In this document: positions 8,790 to 17,989 of the stretch, piece after piece | How positions within the stretch are numbered: position 1 is the stretch's first letter | How the letters are laid out: each line of letters begins with the position of its first letter | NCBI RefSeq assembly: GCF_030418455.1 | Contig: NZ_JAUHPW010000001.1 | Coordinates: 542,317 to 606,316, forward strand | Reading direction: 5' to 3' | Origin: Demequina litoralis | Lineage (GTDB): Bacteria > Actinomycetota > Actinomycetes > Actinomycetales > Demequinaceae | Length of the DNA stretch: 64,000 nucleotides | Notes under the pieces: generated by a model | Seen by the model: only the letters and a program-made list of their open reading frames with translations | Told to the model about the DNA's origin: nothing | Databases searched by the model: none | Program-made: the position numbers and the translations under genes

Positions 8790-9595
8790 CCGGCGGCGCG
8801 GGTCGCGTTCAGCCCGTCACGCCACGACAGCCACTCGTCGAGCGCGGGGATCGCGTAGTCGGGGCCGCCCGCGCCGATGGTGAAGAGCGTCGCGCCGAGC
8901 GCGTGGAGCTCCTCGGCCTCCGCGATGCCGCGCCGCCCGACCTCGACCGAGACCTCGATCTCGGACACGTCGCGCCCCACGGCCTCGCCGTGCCCGGCGA
9001 GGATCCCGAGCTTGCGCTCGAGCGTGGGTGCGTCGGAGAAGCTGTGCCAGATGTCGGCGTGCCGGGCGACGAGCCGCAGCGTCTTGCGCTCGCCCCCGCC
9101 GCCGACGAGCACGGGGATGCGGCGCGTCGGCGGCGGGTTGAGCCGCGCCCACCGCTCCTCGATCGCCGGCAGCGCCTCGCCCAGGTCCGCGATGCGGGAT
9201 CCCGCGGTGCCGAACTCGTACCCGTACTCCGCGTAGTCGCGCTCGAACCACCCCGAGCCGGTGCCGAGGATGAACCGCCCGGTGCCACCCTTCGCGCTGA
9301 TGTGGTCGATGGTCCGCGCCATGTCCGCCTGGAGGTGGGCGTTGCGGTAGCTGTTGCAGTTGACGAGCGCGCCGATCTCCACGCGCGAGGTCTGCTCGGC
9401 GAGCGCCGCGAGCATGGTCCACGACTCGAAGTGGAGGCCGTCGGGATCGCCGTACAGCGGGAAGAAGTGGTCCCAGTTGAACAGCACGTCGACGCCGGCG
9501 TCCTCGAGCTCCGCCGCGACCTCGCGGATGCGTGCGTAGGGCGCGTGCTGGGGCTGGATCTGGACGGCGATACGGACGGGTCGGGTCGGTGACAT
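8786..9595 (-). CDS. Luciferase-like (LLM class) F420-dependent oxidoreductase
   Basis: 269 aa, a bacterial-luciferase TIM-barrel protein. Features include IAVQIQPQHAPYARIREVA at the N-terminus, NWDHFFPLYGD, the GTGSGWFERDYAEYG segment typical of F420-binding members, and VPVLVGGGGERKTLRL-like phosphate binding (here IPVLVGGGGERKTLRL). The Pfam luciferase family includes both FMN- and F420-users; the short length and the GSGW/GGGGE motifs favour F420. The substrate is unknown. It overlaps the end of the convergent LacI gene by 3 bp and shows no obvious functional link to either neighbour. Confidence 0.85.
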   Translation of the reverse strand: MSPTRPVRIAVQIQPQHAPYARIREVAAELEDAGVDVLFNWDHFFPLYGDPDGLHFESWTMLAALAEQTSRVEIGALVNCNSYRNAHLQADMARTIDHISAKGGTGRFILGTGSGWFERDYAEYGYEFGTAGSRIADLGEALPAIEERWARLNPPPTRRIPVLVGGGGERKTLRLVARHADIWHSFSDAPTLERKLGILAGHGEAVGRDVSEIEVSVEVGRRGIAEAEELHALGATLFTIGAGGPDYAIPALDEWLSWRDGLNATRAAG

Positions 9596-9650
9596 GCCTG
9601 CTCCTGCCTGGTGCGGGTTCCTCCGGGCAGGCTATCGCGAGGGTTGCGGC

Positions 9651-10658
9651 TTAGGCCGGGGCCGAGGCGCTGGACTCGCGGACGACGAGCTCGGGCGCGA
9701 ACACGACGCTGCGCGCAGGCCGGCCCTCGCCGGCCTCGAGCACGAGCTCGACCGCGGTGGCGCCGATGAGCGCGCTCGGCTGCCGGATGGAGGAGATCGG
9801 CACCACCGCCGAGGCGGCGTAGGCGATGTCGTCGTAGCCCACCAGGGCGACGTCCTCGGGGACCCGCACCGGGTCGTCGGCGAACAGCAGCGCGCGCTGG
9901 ATGCCGATGGCGAGCAGGTCGTTCGCGGCGACGATGCCGTCGATGCGGCCCTCGCGGATCAGGGGCGCGAGCGCCTCGCCCACGCGCTTGCCCTCGTCGA
10001 GCGACATCTCGTCGGCGCCGCACAGGCGCAGGGTCGCGGCCGGCTCCTGCGCGACCGCCGCGGAGGCGCCGGCGAAGCGGTCCGCGACCTGGCGGATGCG
10101 GAGCGGCCCGCCGACGAACGCGAGCCGGCGGCGGCCGGTCTCGAGCAGGTGGCGCGCCGCGAGGGTGCCGCCGGCGACGTCGTCGACCGCGACCGAGGAG
10201 AAGCCGGACTCCCCCGCCTCCCGGTCGACGAGCACGGCCGGGATGCCGTGCGCGCGCATCTGCGCGAGGCGCGCGAGGTCGTCGCCCGCGGGCGAGATGA
10301 GCACGCCGCCCACGCGCTGCTGCTCGAAGACGTCGAGATGGAGGCCCTCGCGCTCGGTCGAGTCGTCGGAGTTCGCGAGGAACACGCTCATGCCCTCGCG
10401 CGCGGCGCGAGCCTCGGCGCCCCTCGCGACGTCGGTGAAGAACGGGTTGCCCACGTCGAGCACGAGCAGTGCGAGGCTGCGGCTGCGTCCGGCGCGGAGC
10501 TGGCGTGCCGCGGCGTTGGGCACGTAGCCGAGCGCGTCGATGGCGGCGCGCACGCGCTCGACCGTCTCCGCCTTGACCTGGTCGGGGCGGTTGAGCACGT
10601 TCGACACGGTGCCCACGGACACGCCCGCATGCGCCGCGACCTCCTTGACGCTGACCAC
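9651..10658 (-). CDS. LacI-family regulator, probable L-rhamnose repressor
   Basis: 335 aa from the GTG behind GGGGAGG; the open frame 31 codons further upstream has no start support and runs into the promoter. HTH VSVKEVAAHAGVSVGTVSNV (residues 2-21), hinge ARQLRAG, then the ligand domain with VGYDDIAYA near the end. It is divergent from rhaI, whose promoter carries the operator TGAAACGATTCA at 10762. The same operator class occurs at the MFS/GH78, rhaD and second rhamnosidase operons. This makes it the likely regulon repressor, released by rhamnose or a pathway intermediate. The recognition helix is almost identical to that of the LacI protein at 31864. Confidence 0.88.
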   Translation of the reverse strand: MVSVKEVAAHAGVSVGTVSNVLNRPDQVKAETVERVRAAIDALGYVPNAAARQLRAGRSRSLALLVLDVGNPFFTDVARGAEARAAREGMSVFLANSDDSTEREGLHLDVFEQQRVGGVLISPAGDDLARLAQMRAHGIPAVLVDREAGESGFSSVAVDDVAGGTLAARHLLETGRRRLAFVGGPLRIRQVADRFAGASAAVAQEPAATLRLCGADEMSLDEGKRVGEALAPLIREGRIDGIVAANDLLAIGIQRALLFADDPVRVPEDVALVGYDDIAYAASAVVPISSIRQPSALIGATAVELVLEAGEGRPARSVVFAPELVVRESSASAPA

Positions 10659-10730
10659 CCGACGGCCTCCCCGACTCGACTGCGGCCAGGATACTGAAAC
10701 CTTCCACCGTGCCCGGGAGGGCCTGCCGAT

Positions 10731-10760
10731 TTGACGGCGACCACCTCGCACGCGTAACTT
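10731..10760 (+). promoter_or_regulatory. rhaI promoter
   Basis: -35 TTGACG (10731-10736), 18-nt spacer, -10 TAACTT (10755-10760). The LacI operator lies immediately downstream, over the expected transcription start. rhaI begins 62 bp after the -10. Confidence 0.6.
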
Positions 10761-10761
10761 T

Positions 10762-10773
10762 TGAAACGATTCA
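10762..10773. promoter_or_regulatory. LacI-type operator A (rhaI)
   Basis: TGAAACGATTCA is a CG-centred palindrome matching TGAANCGNTTCA. It sits right after the -10 element, a classic repression position. Its exact reverse complement is used at 22324. Confidence 0.65.
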
Positions 10774-10822
10774 TTGAGAGGGTCGACGCACGACCCGCCC
10801 CCTCGCTCAAAGGAGAGAAACG

Positions 10823-11989
10823 ATGGCCTTCAGCAGCCACGTCGCCAGCCGCCTCGAGGAGCAGGCCATCGAGCTTCCCTCGTGGGCCTTCGGCAACTCG
10901 GGCACCCGCTTCAAGGTGTTCGGCACGGCCGGCACCCCCCGCGACCCGTTCGAGAAGATCGCGGACGCCGCCCAGGTGAACAGGTACACCGGGCTGTCAC
11001 CCTCGGTCGCGCTCCACATCCCGTGGGACAAGGTCGACGACTACGCGGTGCTCCGCAAGCACGCCGAGGACCTCGGCGTCTCGCTCGGCACCATCAACTC
11101 GAACACGTTCCAGGACGACGTCTACAAGCTCGGCTCGCTCACGCACCGCGACGAGAAGGTCCGCCGCCAGGCGATCGACCACCACCTCGAGTGCATCGAC
11201 ATCATGGACGAGACCGGCTCGCGCGACCTCAAGATCTGGCTCGCCGACGGCACCAACTACGGCGGCCAGGACGACATGCGCGGCCGCCAGGACCGCCTCG
11301 CCGAGTCCCTGCGCGAGATCTACGCGCGCATCGGCGAGCACCAGCGCCTGGTGCTCGAGTACAAGATCTTCGAGCCGGCGTTCTACCACATGGACGTGCC
11401 GGACTGGGGCACCTCGTACGCCCAGGTCGCCGCGCTCGGCGAGCGCGCGACCGTGTGCCTCGACACCGGCCACCACGCCCCCAGCACCAACATCGAGTTC
11501 ATCGTCATGCAGCTGCTGCGCCTGGGCAAGCTCGGCTCGTTCGACTTCAACTCGCGGAACTACGCGGACGACGACCTCATCGTCGGCGCCGCCGACCCGT
11601 TCCAGCTGTTCCGCATCATCGTCGAGGTGCTGCGCGGCGGCGGCTACGGCAAGGACGGCGACACGGCGTTCATGCTCGACCAGTGCCACAACATCGAGGA
11701 CAAGATCCCGGGCCAGATCCGCTCGGTCCTCAACGTGCAGGAGATGACGGCCCGCGCGCTGCTGCTCGACCGCGACGCGCTCGACGCCGCACAGGCGGCC
11801 GGCGACGTCCTCGGCGCGCACTCGGTCTTCATGGACGCGTTCTACACCGACGTCCGCGCGGACCTCGCCGCCTGGCGCGAGGAGCGCGGCCTGCCCGCGG
11901 ACCCGATGAAGGCGTTCGCCGAGTCCGGCTACCTCGCGTCCATCGCCGACGAGCGCGTCGGCGGCGTCCAGGCCGGCTGGGGCGCCTGA
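10823..11989 (+). CDS. rhaI: L-rhamnose isomerase (RhaI type)
   Basis: 388 aa, the TIM-barrel isomerase family of the Pseudomonas stutzeri L-rhamnose isomerase rather than E. coli RhaA. It converts L-rhamnose to L-rhamnulose in the cytoplasm using divalent metals. Visible motifs: KIWLADGTNYGGQDDMRGRQ, LEYKIFEPAFYH (metal-binding Glu and Lys), CLDTGHHAPSTNIEF (Asp and His ligands), NYADDDLIVGAADPFQLF and MLDQCHN. The histidine of the FHFN motif found in the P. stutzeri enzyme is Asp here (SFDFNSR), which I believe is usual in actinobacterial members. The start has a strong site (AAAGGAGAGAAACG). It is first in rhaI-rhaEW-rhaB-lldD. Confidence 0.95.
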   Translation: MAFSSHVASRLEEQAIELPSWAFGNSGTRFKVFGTAGTPRDPFEKIADAAQVNRYTGLSPSVALHIPWDKVDDYAVLRKHAEDLGVSLGTINSNTFQDDVYKLGSLTHRDEKVRRQAIDHHLECIDIMDETGSRDLKIWLADGTNYGGQDDMRGRQDRLAESLREIYARIGEHQRLVLEYKIFEPAFYHMDVPDWGTSYAQVAALGERATVCLDTGHHAPSTNIEFIVMQLLRLGKLGSFDFNSRNYADDDLIVGAADPFQLFRIIVEVLRGGGYGKDGDTAFMLDQCHNIEDKIPGQIRSVLNVQEMTARALLLDRDALDAAQAAGDVLGAHSVFMDAFYTDVRADLAAWREERGLPADPMKAFAESGYLASIADERVGGVQAGWGA

Positions 11990-12002
11990 CCCCTCCCCCC
12001 TC

Positions 12003-12034
12003 GCCGGGCGGGCTCCTCCTCGAGCCCGCCCGGC
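12003..12034 (+). terminator. Intercistronic hairpin between rhaI and rhaEW
   Basis: Perfect 13-bp arms GCCGGGCGGGCTC / GAGCCCGCCCGGC with a 6-nt loop begin 14 bp after the rhaI stop. There is no T-tract. It may attenuate transcription or protect the rhaI message so that rhaI is expressed above the downstream genes. One copy of the dispersed GCATCGTCC motif follows at 12041. Confidence 0.5.
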
Positions 12035-12086
12035 ACCCCCGCATCGTCCACACCGAAGGTCCCCCGTACTCCCGAAAGGCTTCACC

Positions 12087-14132
12087 GTGACCGTCCCCAC
12101 CTCCACGACCGCCGCGGAGCTCATCGCGCGCTCCAACCGCCTGGGCTCCGATCCCAAGAACACCAACTACGCCGGCGGCAACACCTCCGCCAAGGGCACC
12201 GACACCGACCCCGCGACCGGCGAGCCGATCGAGCTCGTGTGGGTCAAGGGCTCGGGCGGCGACCTCGGCACGCTCGGCACCAACGGCCTCGCCGTGCTCC
12301 GCCTCGACCGCCTCCGCGGCCTGGTCGACACCTACCCCGGCGTCGAGCGCGAGGACGAGATGGTCGCCGCCTTCGACTACTGCCTCCACGGCCGCGGCGG
12401 CGCCGCGCCCTCGATCGACACCGCCATGCACGGCCTCGTCGACTCGGCGCACGTCGACCACCTCCACCCCGACGCCGGCATCGCGATCGCGACCGCCGCG
12501 GACGGCGAGGAGCTGACCGCGACCATCTTCGGCGACAAGGTCGTGTGGGTGCCGTGGCGCCGCCCCGGCTTCCAGCTGGGCCTCGACATCGCCGCCATCA
12601 AGGAGGCCAACCCGCAGGCGATCGGCTGCGTGCTCGGCGGCCACGGCATCACCGCGTGGGGCGACACCTCCGACGAGTGCGAGGCGCGCTCGCTCGAGAT
12701 CATCGACACCGCCGCCCGCTACATCGCGGAGCACGGCAAGGCGGAGCCCTTCGGCCCCGCGCTCGACGGCTACGGCGCGCTCGCGGACGAGGCGCGCAAG
12801 GCCAAGGCGATCGCGCTCGCCCCGGTGATCCGCGGCATCGCGTCGTACGACAAGCCGATGGTCGGCCACTTCACCGACGCCGACGTGGTCCTCGACTTCC
12901 TCGCCCACGCGGAGCACCCGCGCCTCGCGGCGCTCGGCACGTCCTGCCCCGACCACTTCCTGCGCACCAAGGTCAAGCCGATGGTCCTCGACCTCCCGGC
13001 GGACGCCCCGATCGAGGACTCGATCGCGCGCCTCCACGAGCTGCACGAGGAGTACCGCAAGGACTACCAGGCGTACTACGACGCGCACGCGACCGAGGAC
13101 TCCCCCGCGATCCGCGGCGCGGACCCGGCGATCGTCCTGGTGCCCGGCGTCGGCATGTTCTCGTTCGGCGCGAACAAGCAGACCGCGCGCGTGGCCGGCG
13201 AGTTCTACATCAACGCGATCAACGTGATGCGCGGCGCCGAGTCGCTGTCGACCTACACGCCCATCTCGGACGCCGAGAAGTTCAACATCGAGTACTGGGC
13301 GCTCGAGGAGGCCAAGCTCCAGCGCATGCCGAAGCCGAAGTCGCACGCCACGCGCGTCGCACTCGTCACCGGCGCCGCCTCGGGCATCGGCAAGGCCATC
13401 GCGACCCGCCTGGTCGCCGAGGGCGCGTGCGTCGTCATCGCGGACCTCGACCTCGAGAAGGCGCAGGCCGCGGCCGCCGAGCTCGGCTCGACCGACGTTG
13501 CCGTCGGCGTCGCCGCGAACGTCGCGGACCCCGAGGCCGTCGCGGCGGCCATGGGCGAGGCGGTGCTGGCCTTCGGAGGCGTCGACCTCATCGTCAACAA
13601 CGCCGGCCTGTCGCTGTCCAAGCCGCTGCTCGAGACCACCGAGAAGGACTGGGACCTCCAGCACGACGTCATGGCCAAGGGCTCGTTCCTCGTCTCGCAG
13701 GCCGCGGCCCGCGTGATGATCGCGCAGCGCATGGGCGGCGACATCGTCTACATCGCGTCGAAGAACTCCGTGTTCGCCGGCCCGAACAACATCGCCTACT
13801 CCGCCACCAAGGCGGACCAGGCCCACCAGGTGCGCCTGCTCGCGGTCGAGCTGGGCGAGCACGGCATCAAGGTCAACGGGATCAACCCCGACGGCGTGGT
13901 GCGCGGCTCCGGCATCTTCGCCGGCGGCTGGGGCGCGAACCGCGCCAAGACCTACGGAATCGAGGAGGAAGAGTTGGGCAAGTTCTACGCTCAGCGCACG
14001 ATCCTGAAGCGCGAGGTGCTCCCCGAGCACGTCGCGAACGCCGCGGCCGTCATCACCGGCCCCGACATGTCGCACACCACCGGCCTCCACATCCCCGTGG
14101 ACGCCGGCGTGGCGGCGGCCTTCCTCCGATGA
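12087..14132 (+). CDS. rhaEW: Bifunctional rhamnulose-1-phosphate aldolase / lactaldehyde dehydrogenase (RhaEW type)
   Basis: 681 aa. The N-terminal half (about 1-400) is a class II aldolase/adducin domain with GGNTSAKG, a His cluster HVDHLHPD (His122, 125, 127) and GGHGI. The C-terminal quarter (about 420-681) is a short-chain dehydrogenase with the TGAASGIG dinucleotide site, NNAG and a YSATK catalytic pair (Tyr about 571). The same fusion in Bacillus subtilis and others cleaves L-rhamnulose-1-phosphate to dihydroxyacetone phosphate and L-lactaldehyde and oxidises the latter to L-lactate. The start is GTG behind GAAAGG. It overlaps the kinase gene by ATGA. Confidence 0.93.
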   Translation: MTVPTSTTAAELIARSNRLGSDPKNTNYAGGNTSAKGTDTDPATGEPIELVWVKGSGGDLGTLGTNGLAVLRLDRLRGLVDTYPGVEREDEMVAAFDYCLHGRGGAAPSIDTAMHGLVDSAHVDHLHPDAGIAIATAADGEELTATIFGDKVVWVPWRRPGFQLGLDIAAIKEANPQAIGCVLGGHGITAWGDTSDECEARSLEIIDTAARYIAEHGKAEPFGPALDGYGALADEARKAKAIALAPVIRGIASYDKPMVGHFTDADVVLDFLAHAEHPRLAALGTSCPDHFLRTKVKPMVLDLPADAPIEDSIARLHELHEEYRKDYQAYYDAHATEDSPAIRGADPAIVLVPGVGMFSFGANKQTARVAGEFYINAINVMRGAESLSTYTPISDAEKFNIEYWALEEAKLQRMPKPKSHATRVALVTGAASGIGKAIATRLVAEGACVVIADLDLEKAQAAAAELGSTDVAVGVAANVADPEAVAAAMGEAVLAFGGVDLIVNNAGLSLSKPLLETTEKDWDLQHDVMAKGSFLVSQAAARVMIAQRMGGDIVYIASKNSVFAGPNNIAYSATKADQAHQVRLLAVELGEHGIKVNGINPDGVVRGSGIFAGGWGANRAKTYGIEEEELGKFYAQRTILKREVLPEHVANAAAVITGPDMSHTTGLHIPVDAGVAAAFLR

Positions 14133-15550
14133 CCGCCGCGGTCGCCGCGGTCGACCTGGGCGCGACCTCCGGTCGCGTCATGGTCGGACAGGTGGGCCCC
14201 GACACCCTCGAGCTCCGCCAGATGGGCCGCTTCCCCAACGGTCCGGTGCACACGCCCGACGGGCAGCATTGGAACCTCCAGCAGCTGTACGCGCACGTCC
14301 TCGACGGGCTGCGCTCGGCGTCGCGCTGGGAGGACGGGATCCAGTCCATCGGCATCGACTCGTGGGCGGTCGACTACGCCCTCCTCCGCGGCGGCCGCGT
14401 CCTCGGCGAGCCGTTCCACTACCGCGACGAGCGCACCGCGCACGGCGTGGACCTGGTGCACGCCGACGAGCCGTTCTCCCTGCTCTACGCGCGCAACGGC
14501 CTGCAGTTCCTGCCGTTCAACACGCTCTACCAGCTGGCGGTGGAGCGCGAGGCCGGCATGCTCGGCGTCGCCGACCGGCTGCTGCTCGTGCCCGACCTCA
14601 TGGCGTACTACCTCACCGGCGCGACCGTGGCCGAGGCGACCAACGCCTCCACCACGGGGCTCCTCGACGTGGCGACCAAGTGCTGGGACGGCGAGCTCAT
14701 GGACCGCCTGCGCCTGCCGCGCGGGCTGTTCCCGCGCATCGTCCAGCCGGGCGAGCACATCGGCACCGTCCTCCCGCACGTCGCCGAGACGACGGGCCTC
14801 GCGGGCGACACGCCCGTCATCGCCGTCGGCTCGCACGACACCGCCTCCGCGGTGGTCGCGACCCCCATGACGGAGCCCGGCGGCGCGTACATCTCGTGCG
14901 GCACGTGGGGACTCGTGGGCGTCGAGACGGAGTCGCCGGTGCTCAGCACCGCGGCGCGCGAGGCGAACTTCACCAACGAGGGCGGCGTCGACGGCCGCAC
15001 CCGGTTCCTGCACAACGTCATGGGCCTGTGGATCCTGTCGGAGACCATCCGCACGTGGGAGCGGGACGGCGAGAAGGTCGACCTCCAGCGCCTGCTCGCG
15101 GAGGCCGCCGCCGTGGGCGGCGACGTCGACATCTTCGACGCGAACGACGACGTCTTCATGCCCACCGGCGACATGCCCGCCCGCATCTCGACGTGGCTCG
15201 CGGAGCGCGGCCTGCGCGTCCCCGGCTCGCGCGCCCAGATGGCGCGTTGCATCGTCGAGAGCCTCGCGCAGGCCTTCGCCGACGCGGTGCACGATGCGGG
15301 GGCCCTGTCCGCGCAGGACATCCACCGGATCCACATCACCGGCGGAGGCTCGCTCAACGAGCTCCTGTGCCAGCGCACCGCGGACCGCGCCGGCATGCCC
15401 GTCGTGGCCGGCCCGGTCGAGGCCACCGCGATCGGCAACGTGCTCATCCAGGGCCGCGCGATCGGCGCGGTCTCCGGCTCGCTCGAGTCGCTGCGCGACC
15501 TGGTCGCGCGTACGTTCAACCCACGCGTGTTCGAGCCCCAGGCTCGCTGA
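14129..15550 (+). CDS. rhaB: L-rhamnulokinase
   Basis: 473 aa, FGGY carbohydrate kinase family. The N-terminal phosphate loop AAVDLGATSGRVM, SWAVDYALL, GSHDTASAV and the C-terminal HITGGGSLNELLCQ adenosine motif are all present and match rhamnulokinases. It phosphorylates L-rhamnulose at C1 with ATP, supplying the aldolase encoded just upstream. Translation is coupled to rhaEW through the ATGA overlap. The length is normal for the family. Confidence 0.95.
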   Translation: MTAAVAAVDLGATSGRVMVGQVGPDTLELRQMGRFPNGPVHTPDGQHWNLQQLYAHVLDGLRSASRWEDGIQSIGIDSWAVDYALLRGGRVLGEPFHYRDERTAHGVDLVHADEPFSLLYARNGLQFLPFNTLYQLAVEREAGMLGVADRLLLVPDLMAYYLTGATVAEATNASTTGLLDVATKCWDGELMDRLRLPRGLFPRIVQPGEHIGTVLPHVAETTGLAGDTPVIAVGSHDTASAVVATPMTEPGGAYISCGTWGLVGVETESPVLSTAAREANFTNEGGVDGRTRFLHNVMGLWILSETIRTWERDGEKVDLQRLLAEAAAVGGDVDIFDANDDVFMPTGDMPARISTWLAERGLRVPGSRAQMARCIVESLAQAFADAVHDAGALSAQDIHRIHITGGGSLNELLCQRTADRAGMPVVAGPVEATAIGNVLIQGRAIGAVSGSLESLRDLVARTFNPRVFEPQAR

Positions 15551-15578
15551 TCTGTCCGGATGAAGGGACACTGAACCG

Positions 15579-16997
15579 ATGAAGATGGAGCGCCGAATTC
15601 CCCGGCCGGCGGACCTGGCTCCGCTCATGCGCTTCAAGCCGCTCGAGCTGGACGGCCGCAAGCGCCGCCTGGCGAAGGCCCACACCATCGCGGATCTGCG
15701 CGCGATCGCCAAGCGACGCACGCCCAAGGGCGCGTTCGACTACACGGACGGCGCGGCCGAGGAGGAGCTGTCGCTCGCCCGGGCGCGGCGCGCGTTCCGC
15801 GAGATCGAGTTCCACCCGGCGATCCTGCGCGACGTGTCGAACGTGGACACGTCCGTCGAGATCTTCGGCGGCCGGTCCGCGATGCCGTTCGGCATCGCCC
15901 CCACCGGCTTCACCCGCATGATGCAGGCCGAGGGCGAGCGGGCGGGCTCGTCGGCCGCCGGCGCGGCGGGCATCCCGTTCTCGCTGTCGACGCTCGGCAC
16001 CACGTCCCCCGAGGGCGTGCGCGAGGCCAACCCCGACGGCCGCAACTGGTTCCAGCTGTACATGCAGAAGGACCGGGACAAGTCGATGCAGCTGATGCAG
16101 CGCGCGGCCGACGCGGGCTTCGACACGCTGCTCGTCACGGTGGACGTGCCGGCCGCGGGAGCGCGCCTGCGGGACAGCTACAACGGCTTCACCATCCCGC
16201 CGCAGCTCACCCCCAAGACGGTCCTCAACGCGATCCCGCGGCCCGAGTGGTGGTTCAACTTCCTCACCACCGAGCCGCTCACGTTCGCGTCGCTGTCGGA
16301 GTGGGACGGCACCGTCGGCGAGCTGCTCGACAGCCTGTTCGACCCGACCGTCGACTTCGACGACCTCGAGTGGATCCGCGACCAGTGGCCCGGCAAGGTC
16401 GCGGTCAAGGGCATCCAGACGCTCGACGACGCCAAGGCCGTGGTCGACCGCGGCGTCGACGGCATCGTGCTGTCGAACCACGGCGGCCGCCAGCTCGACC
16501 GCGCCCCCATCCCGTTCCGCCTGCTGCCGTCGGTGGCCGCGGAGCTCAAGGGCAAGACCGAGATCGTCGTGGACACCGGCATCATGGCGGGCGCCGACAT
16601 CGTCGCCGCGCTCGCCTGCGGCGCCGACTTCACGCTCGTGGGCCGCGCCTACCTGTACGGGCTCATGGCAGGCGGTCGCGAGGGCGTCGACCGCACCATC
16701 GAGATCCTGTCCAAGGAGATCGTCCGCACGATGAAGCTGCTGGGCGTGTCCTCGGTGGCCGAGCTCAACCCCGATCACGTCACGCAGCTGCAGCGCATGG
16801 TGCCCGTCGCGGCGGCGCAGGCCGCGGCCACGCCGGCGTCGAAGCCGGCCGCCAAGCCCGCCGCCAAGCGGGCGACGGCGTCGAAGCCCGCCGCGAAGCG
16901 CGCCTCCGCCGCCAAGCCGGCGGCGAAGTCCGATGCCAAGCCGGCAGCGAAGTCCGCCGACAGCCTCGTGGCGAGCCCGAACCGCACCAAGAACTGA
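15579..16997 (+). CDS. lldD: FMN-dependent L-lactate dehydrogenase with a Lys/Ala-rich histone-like tail
   Basis: 472 aa. Residues 1-405 are an alpha-hydroxy-acid oxidase TIM barrel with FMN and substrate motifs [30 protein letters not shown], the catalytic SNHGGRQLD (His301) and [14 protein letters not shown]. It should oxidise L-lactate from rhaEW to pyruvate and pass electrons to the respiratory chain, closing the rhamnose route. The last 65 residues or so (408-472) are an unusual low-complexity tail of KPAAK/KRASAAK repeats, like the C-termini of actinobacterial HU/Lsr2-associated or H1-like proteins. They are not part of the normal enzyme. The gene lies 28 bp after rhaB and ends at a strong terminator. 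Confidence 0.92.
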   Translation: MKMERRIPRPADLAPLMRFKPLELDGRKRRLAKAHTIADLRAIAKRRTPKGAFDYTDGAAEEELSLARARRAFREIEFHPAILRDVSNVDTSVEIFGGRSAMPFGIAPTGFTRMMQAEGERAGSSAAGAAGIPFSLSTLGTTSPEGVREANPDGRNWFQLYMQKDRDKSMQLMQRAADAGFDTLLVTVDVPAAGARLRDSYNGFTIPPQLTPKTVLNAIPRPEWWFNFLTTEPLTFASLSEWDGTVGELLDSLFDPTVDFDDLEWIRDQWPGKVAVKGIQTLDDAKAVVDRGVDGIVLSNHGGRQLDRAPIPFRLLPSVAAELKGKTEIVVDTGIMAGADIVAALACGADFTLVGRAYLYGLMAGGREGVDRTIEILSKEIVRTMKLLGVSSVAELNPDHVTQLQRMVPVAAAQAAATPASKPAAKPAAKRATASKPAAKRASAAKPAAKSDAKPAAKSADSLVASPNRTKN

Positions 16998-17015
16998 CGC
17001 CGCCGCGCGTCGACC

Positions 17016-17049
17016 AAGGCGGGCCCCTCCTCCGGGAGGGGCCCGCCTT
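17016..17049 (+). terminator. Strong intrinsic terminator of the rhaI-lldD operon
   Basis: Perfect 15-bp arms AAGGCGGGCCCCTCC / GGAGGGGCCCGCCTT with a TCCG tetraloop lie 18 bp after the lldD stop. Confidence 0.85.
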
Positions 17050-17067
17050 CGTGTCGCCTCCGGCGGT

Positions 17068-17131
17068 GCGTCACGATTCCTCACGGTTGATGCCCGCGAG
17101 AGGCGGGAAGCGTCACGAGTCCTCACGATTG
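17068..17131. repeat. Phased direct repeats (TCACGANT) upstream of the patatin gene
   Basis: GCGTCACGATTCCTCACGGTTG (17068-17089) recurs as GCGTCACGAGTCCTCACGATTG (17110-17131), 19 of 22 identical. Each unit itself holds two TCACG boxes exactly 10 bp apart, one helical turn. This spacing is typical of binding sites for OmpR/PhoP-type response regulators. Confidence 0.55.
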
Positions 17132-17210
17132 CCGGCGGGGCCGCGGGGCCGCCGGGCCGCGGGGCGAGGCTGGGGCTGTTGGGCGGGTGCGCCGGGGCCC
17201 CACCTAGAGT

Positions 17211-17945
17211 GTGGGGGTGATCGACGTACACGCGCCCGGGCTGGGCCTCTGCCTGGGTGGCGGCGGCACCCTCGCCGGCGCGCACATCGGGGTGCTCCAG
17301 GTGATGCACGCGCGGGGCATCCGGCCGGGTCTGGTGGTCGGGACGTCCGCGGGTGCGCTCGTCGGCGCCGCGTTCGCGATGGGGATCGACCCCGACCGGC
17401 TCGAGGACCTGCTTCTCGACGTGCGTTGGCAGGACGTGGCGACCGTGCCGCGCCGGCCCGGAGCCGGGCTGCTCGATGCCGAGGCGCTGCGCGCCTCGGT
17501 GGTGGACCTCATCGGCGGCGACGTGCGGATCGAGGACATGCCGATGCGCTTCGCCGCCGTCGCGACCGACGTCGCCTCCCGCCGCGCCACGGTGATCGAG
17601 CGCGGATCGCTCGTCGACGCGCTGCGCGCGACCATCTCGGTGCCCGGGCTGTTCCGCCCCGTGCAGCTCGACGGCCGCAGGCTGCTCGACGGTGGCCTCA
17701 AGGCCAACCTGCCGCTCGAGGAGACCCTCGCGCTGGGGGCCACGCCCGTGCTCGCGGTGCGGGTCGCGCCCGACTGGGACGTGCCGGGGTACTCGAGCTC
17801 GAGGGTGGTCCGTGAGCTCTCGACCCGGGACGACGTGCTCGTCCTCTCCCCCGACCTCCGCGGCCGGACCTGGTGGCAGACCAGGGATCTCGGCGCGGTG
17901 GTCGCGGCCGGGCGTGCCGCCGCCGAGGCGGCGCTGCCTCGCTGA
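17211..17945 (+). CDS. Patatin-like phospholipase / acyl hydrolase
   Basis: 244 aa, patatin fold. It has the oxyanion loop GGGGTLAGAHIGVL (residues 16-29), the nucleophile elbow GTSAG (Gly-x-Ser-x-Gly, Ser about 46) and the catalytic Asp in DGG (about 160). The Ser-Asp dyad is complete, so it is probably an active cytoplasmic or membrane-associated lipid acyl hydrolase. The start is uncertain. GTG at 17211 or 17217 has no clear Shine-Dalgarno, but a -10-like TAGAGT ends at 17210, which would give a leaderless mRNA starting at 17217. It lies beyond the rha terminator, with possible response-regulator sites upstream. Confidence 0.88.
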   Translation: MGVIDVHAPGLGLCLGGGGTLAGAHIGVLQVMHARGIRPGLVVGTSAGALVGAAFAMGIDPDRLEDLLLDVRWQDVATVPRRPGAGLLDAEALRASVVDLIGGDVRIEDMPMRFAAVATDVASRRATVIERGSLVDALRATISVPGLFRPVQLDGRRLLDGGLKANLPLEETLALGATPVLAVRVAPDWDVPGYSSSRVVRELSTRDDVLVLSPDLRGRTWWQTRDLGAVVAAGRAAAEAALPR

Positions 17946-17989
17946 GCAGGCCGGGCGCCGCCCTCCCGTGGGTGGGGACGATGCGGCGG

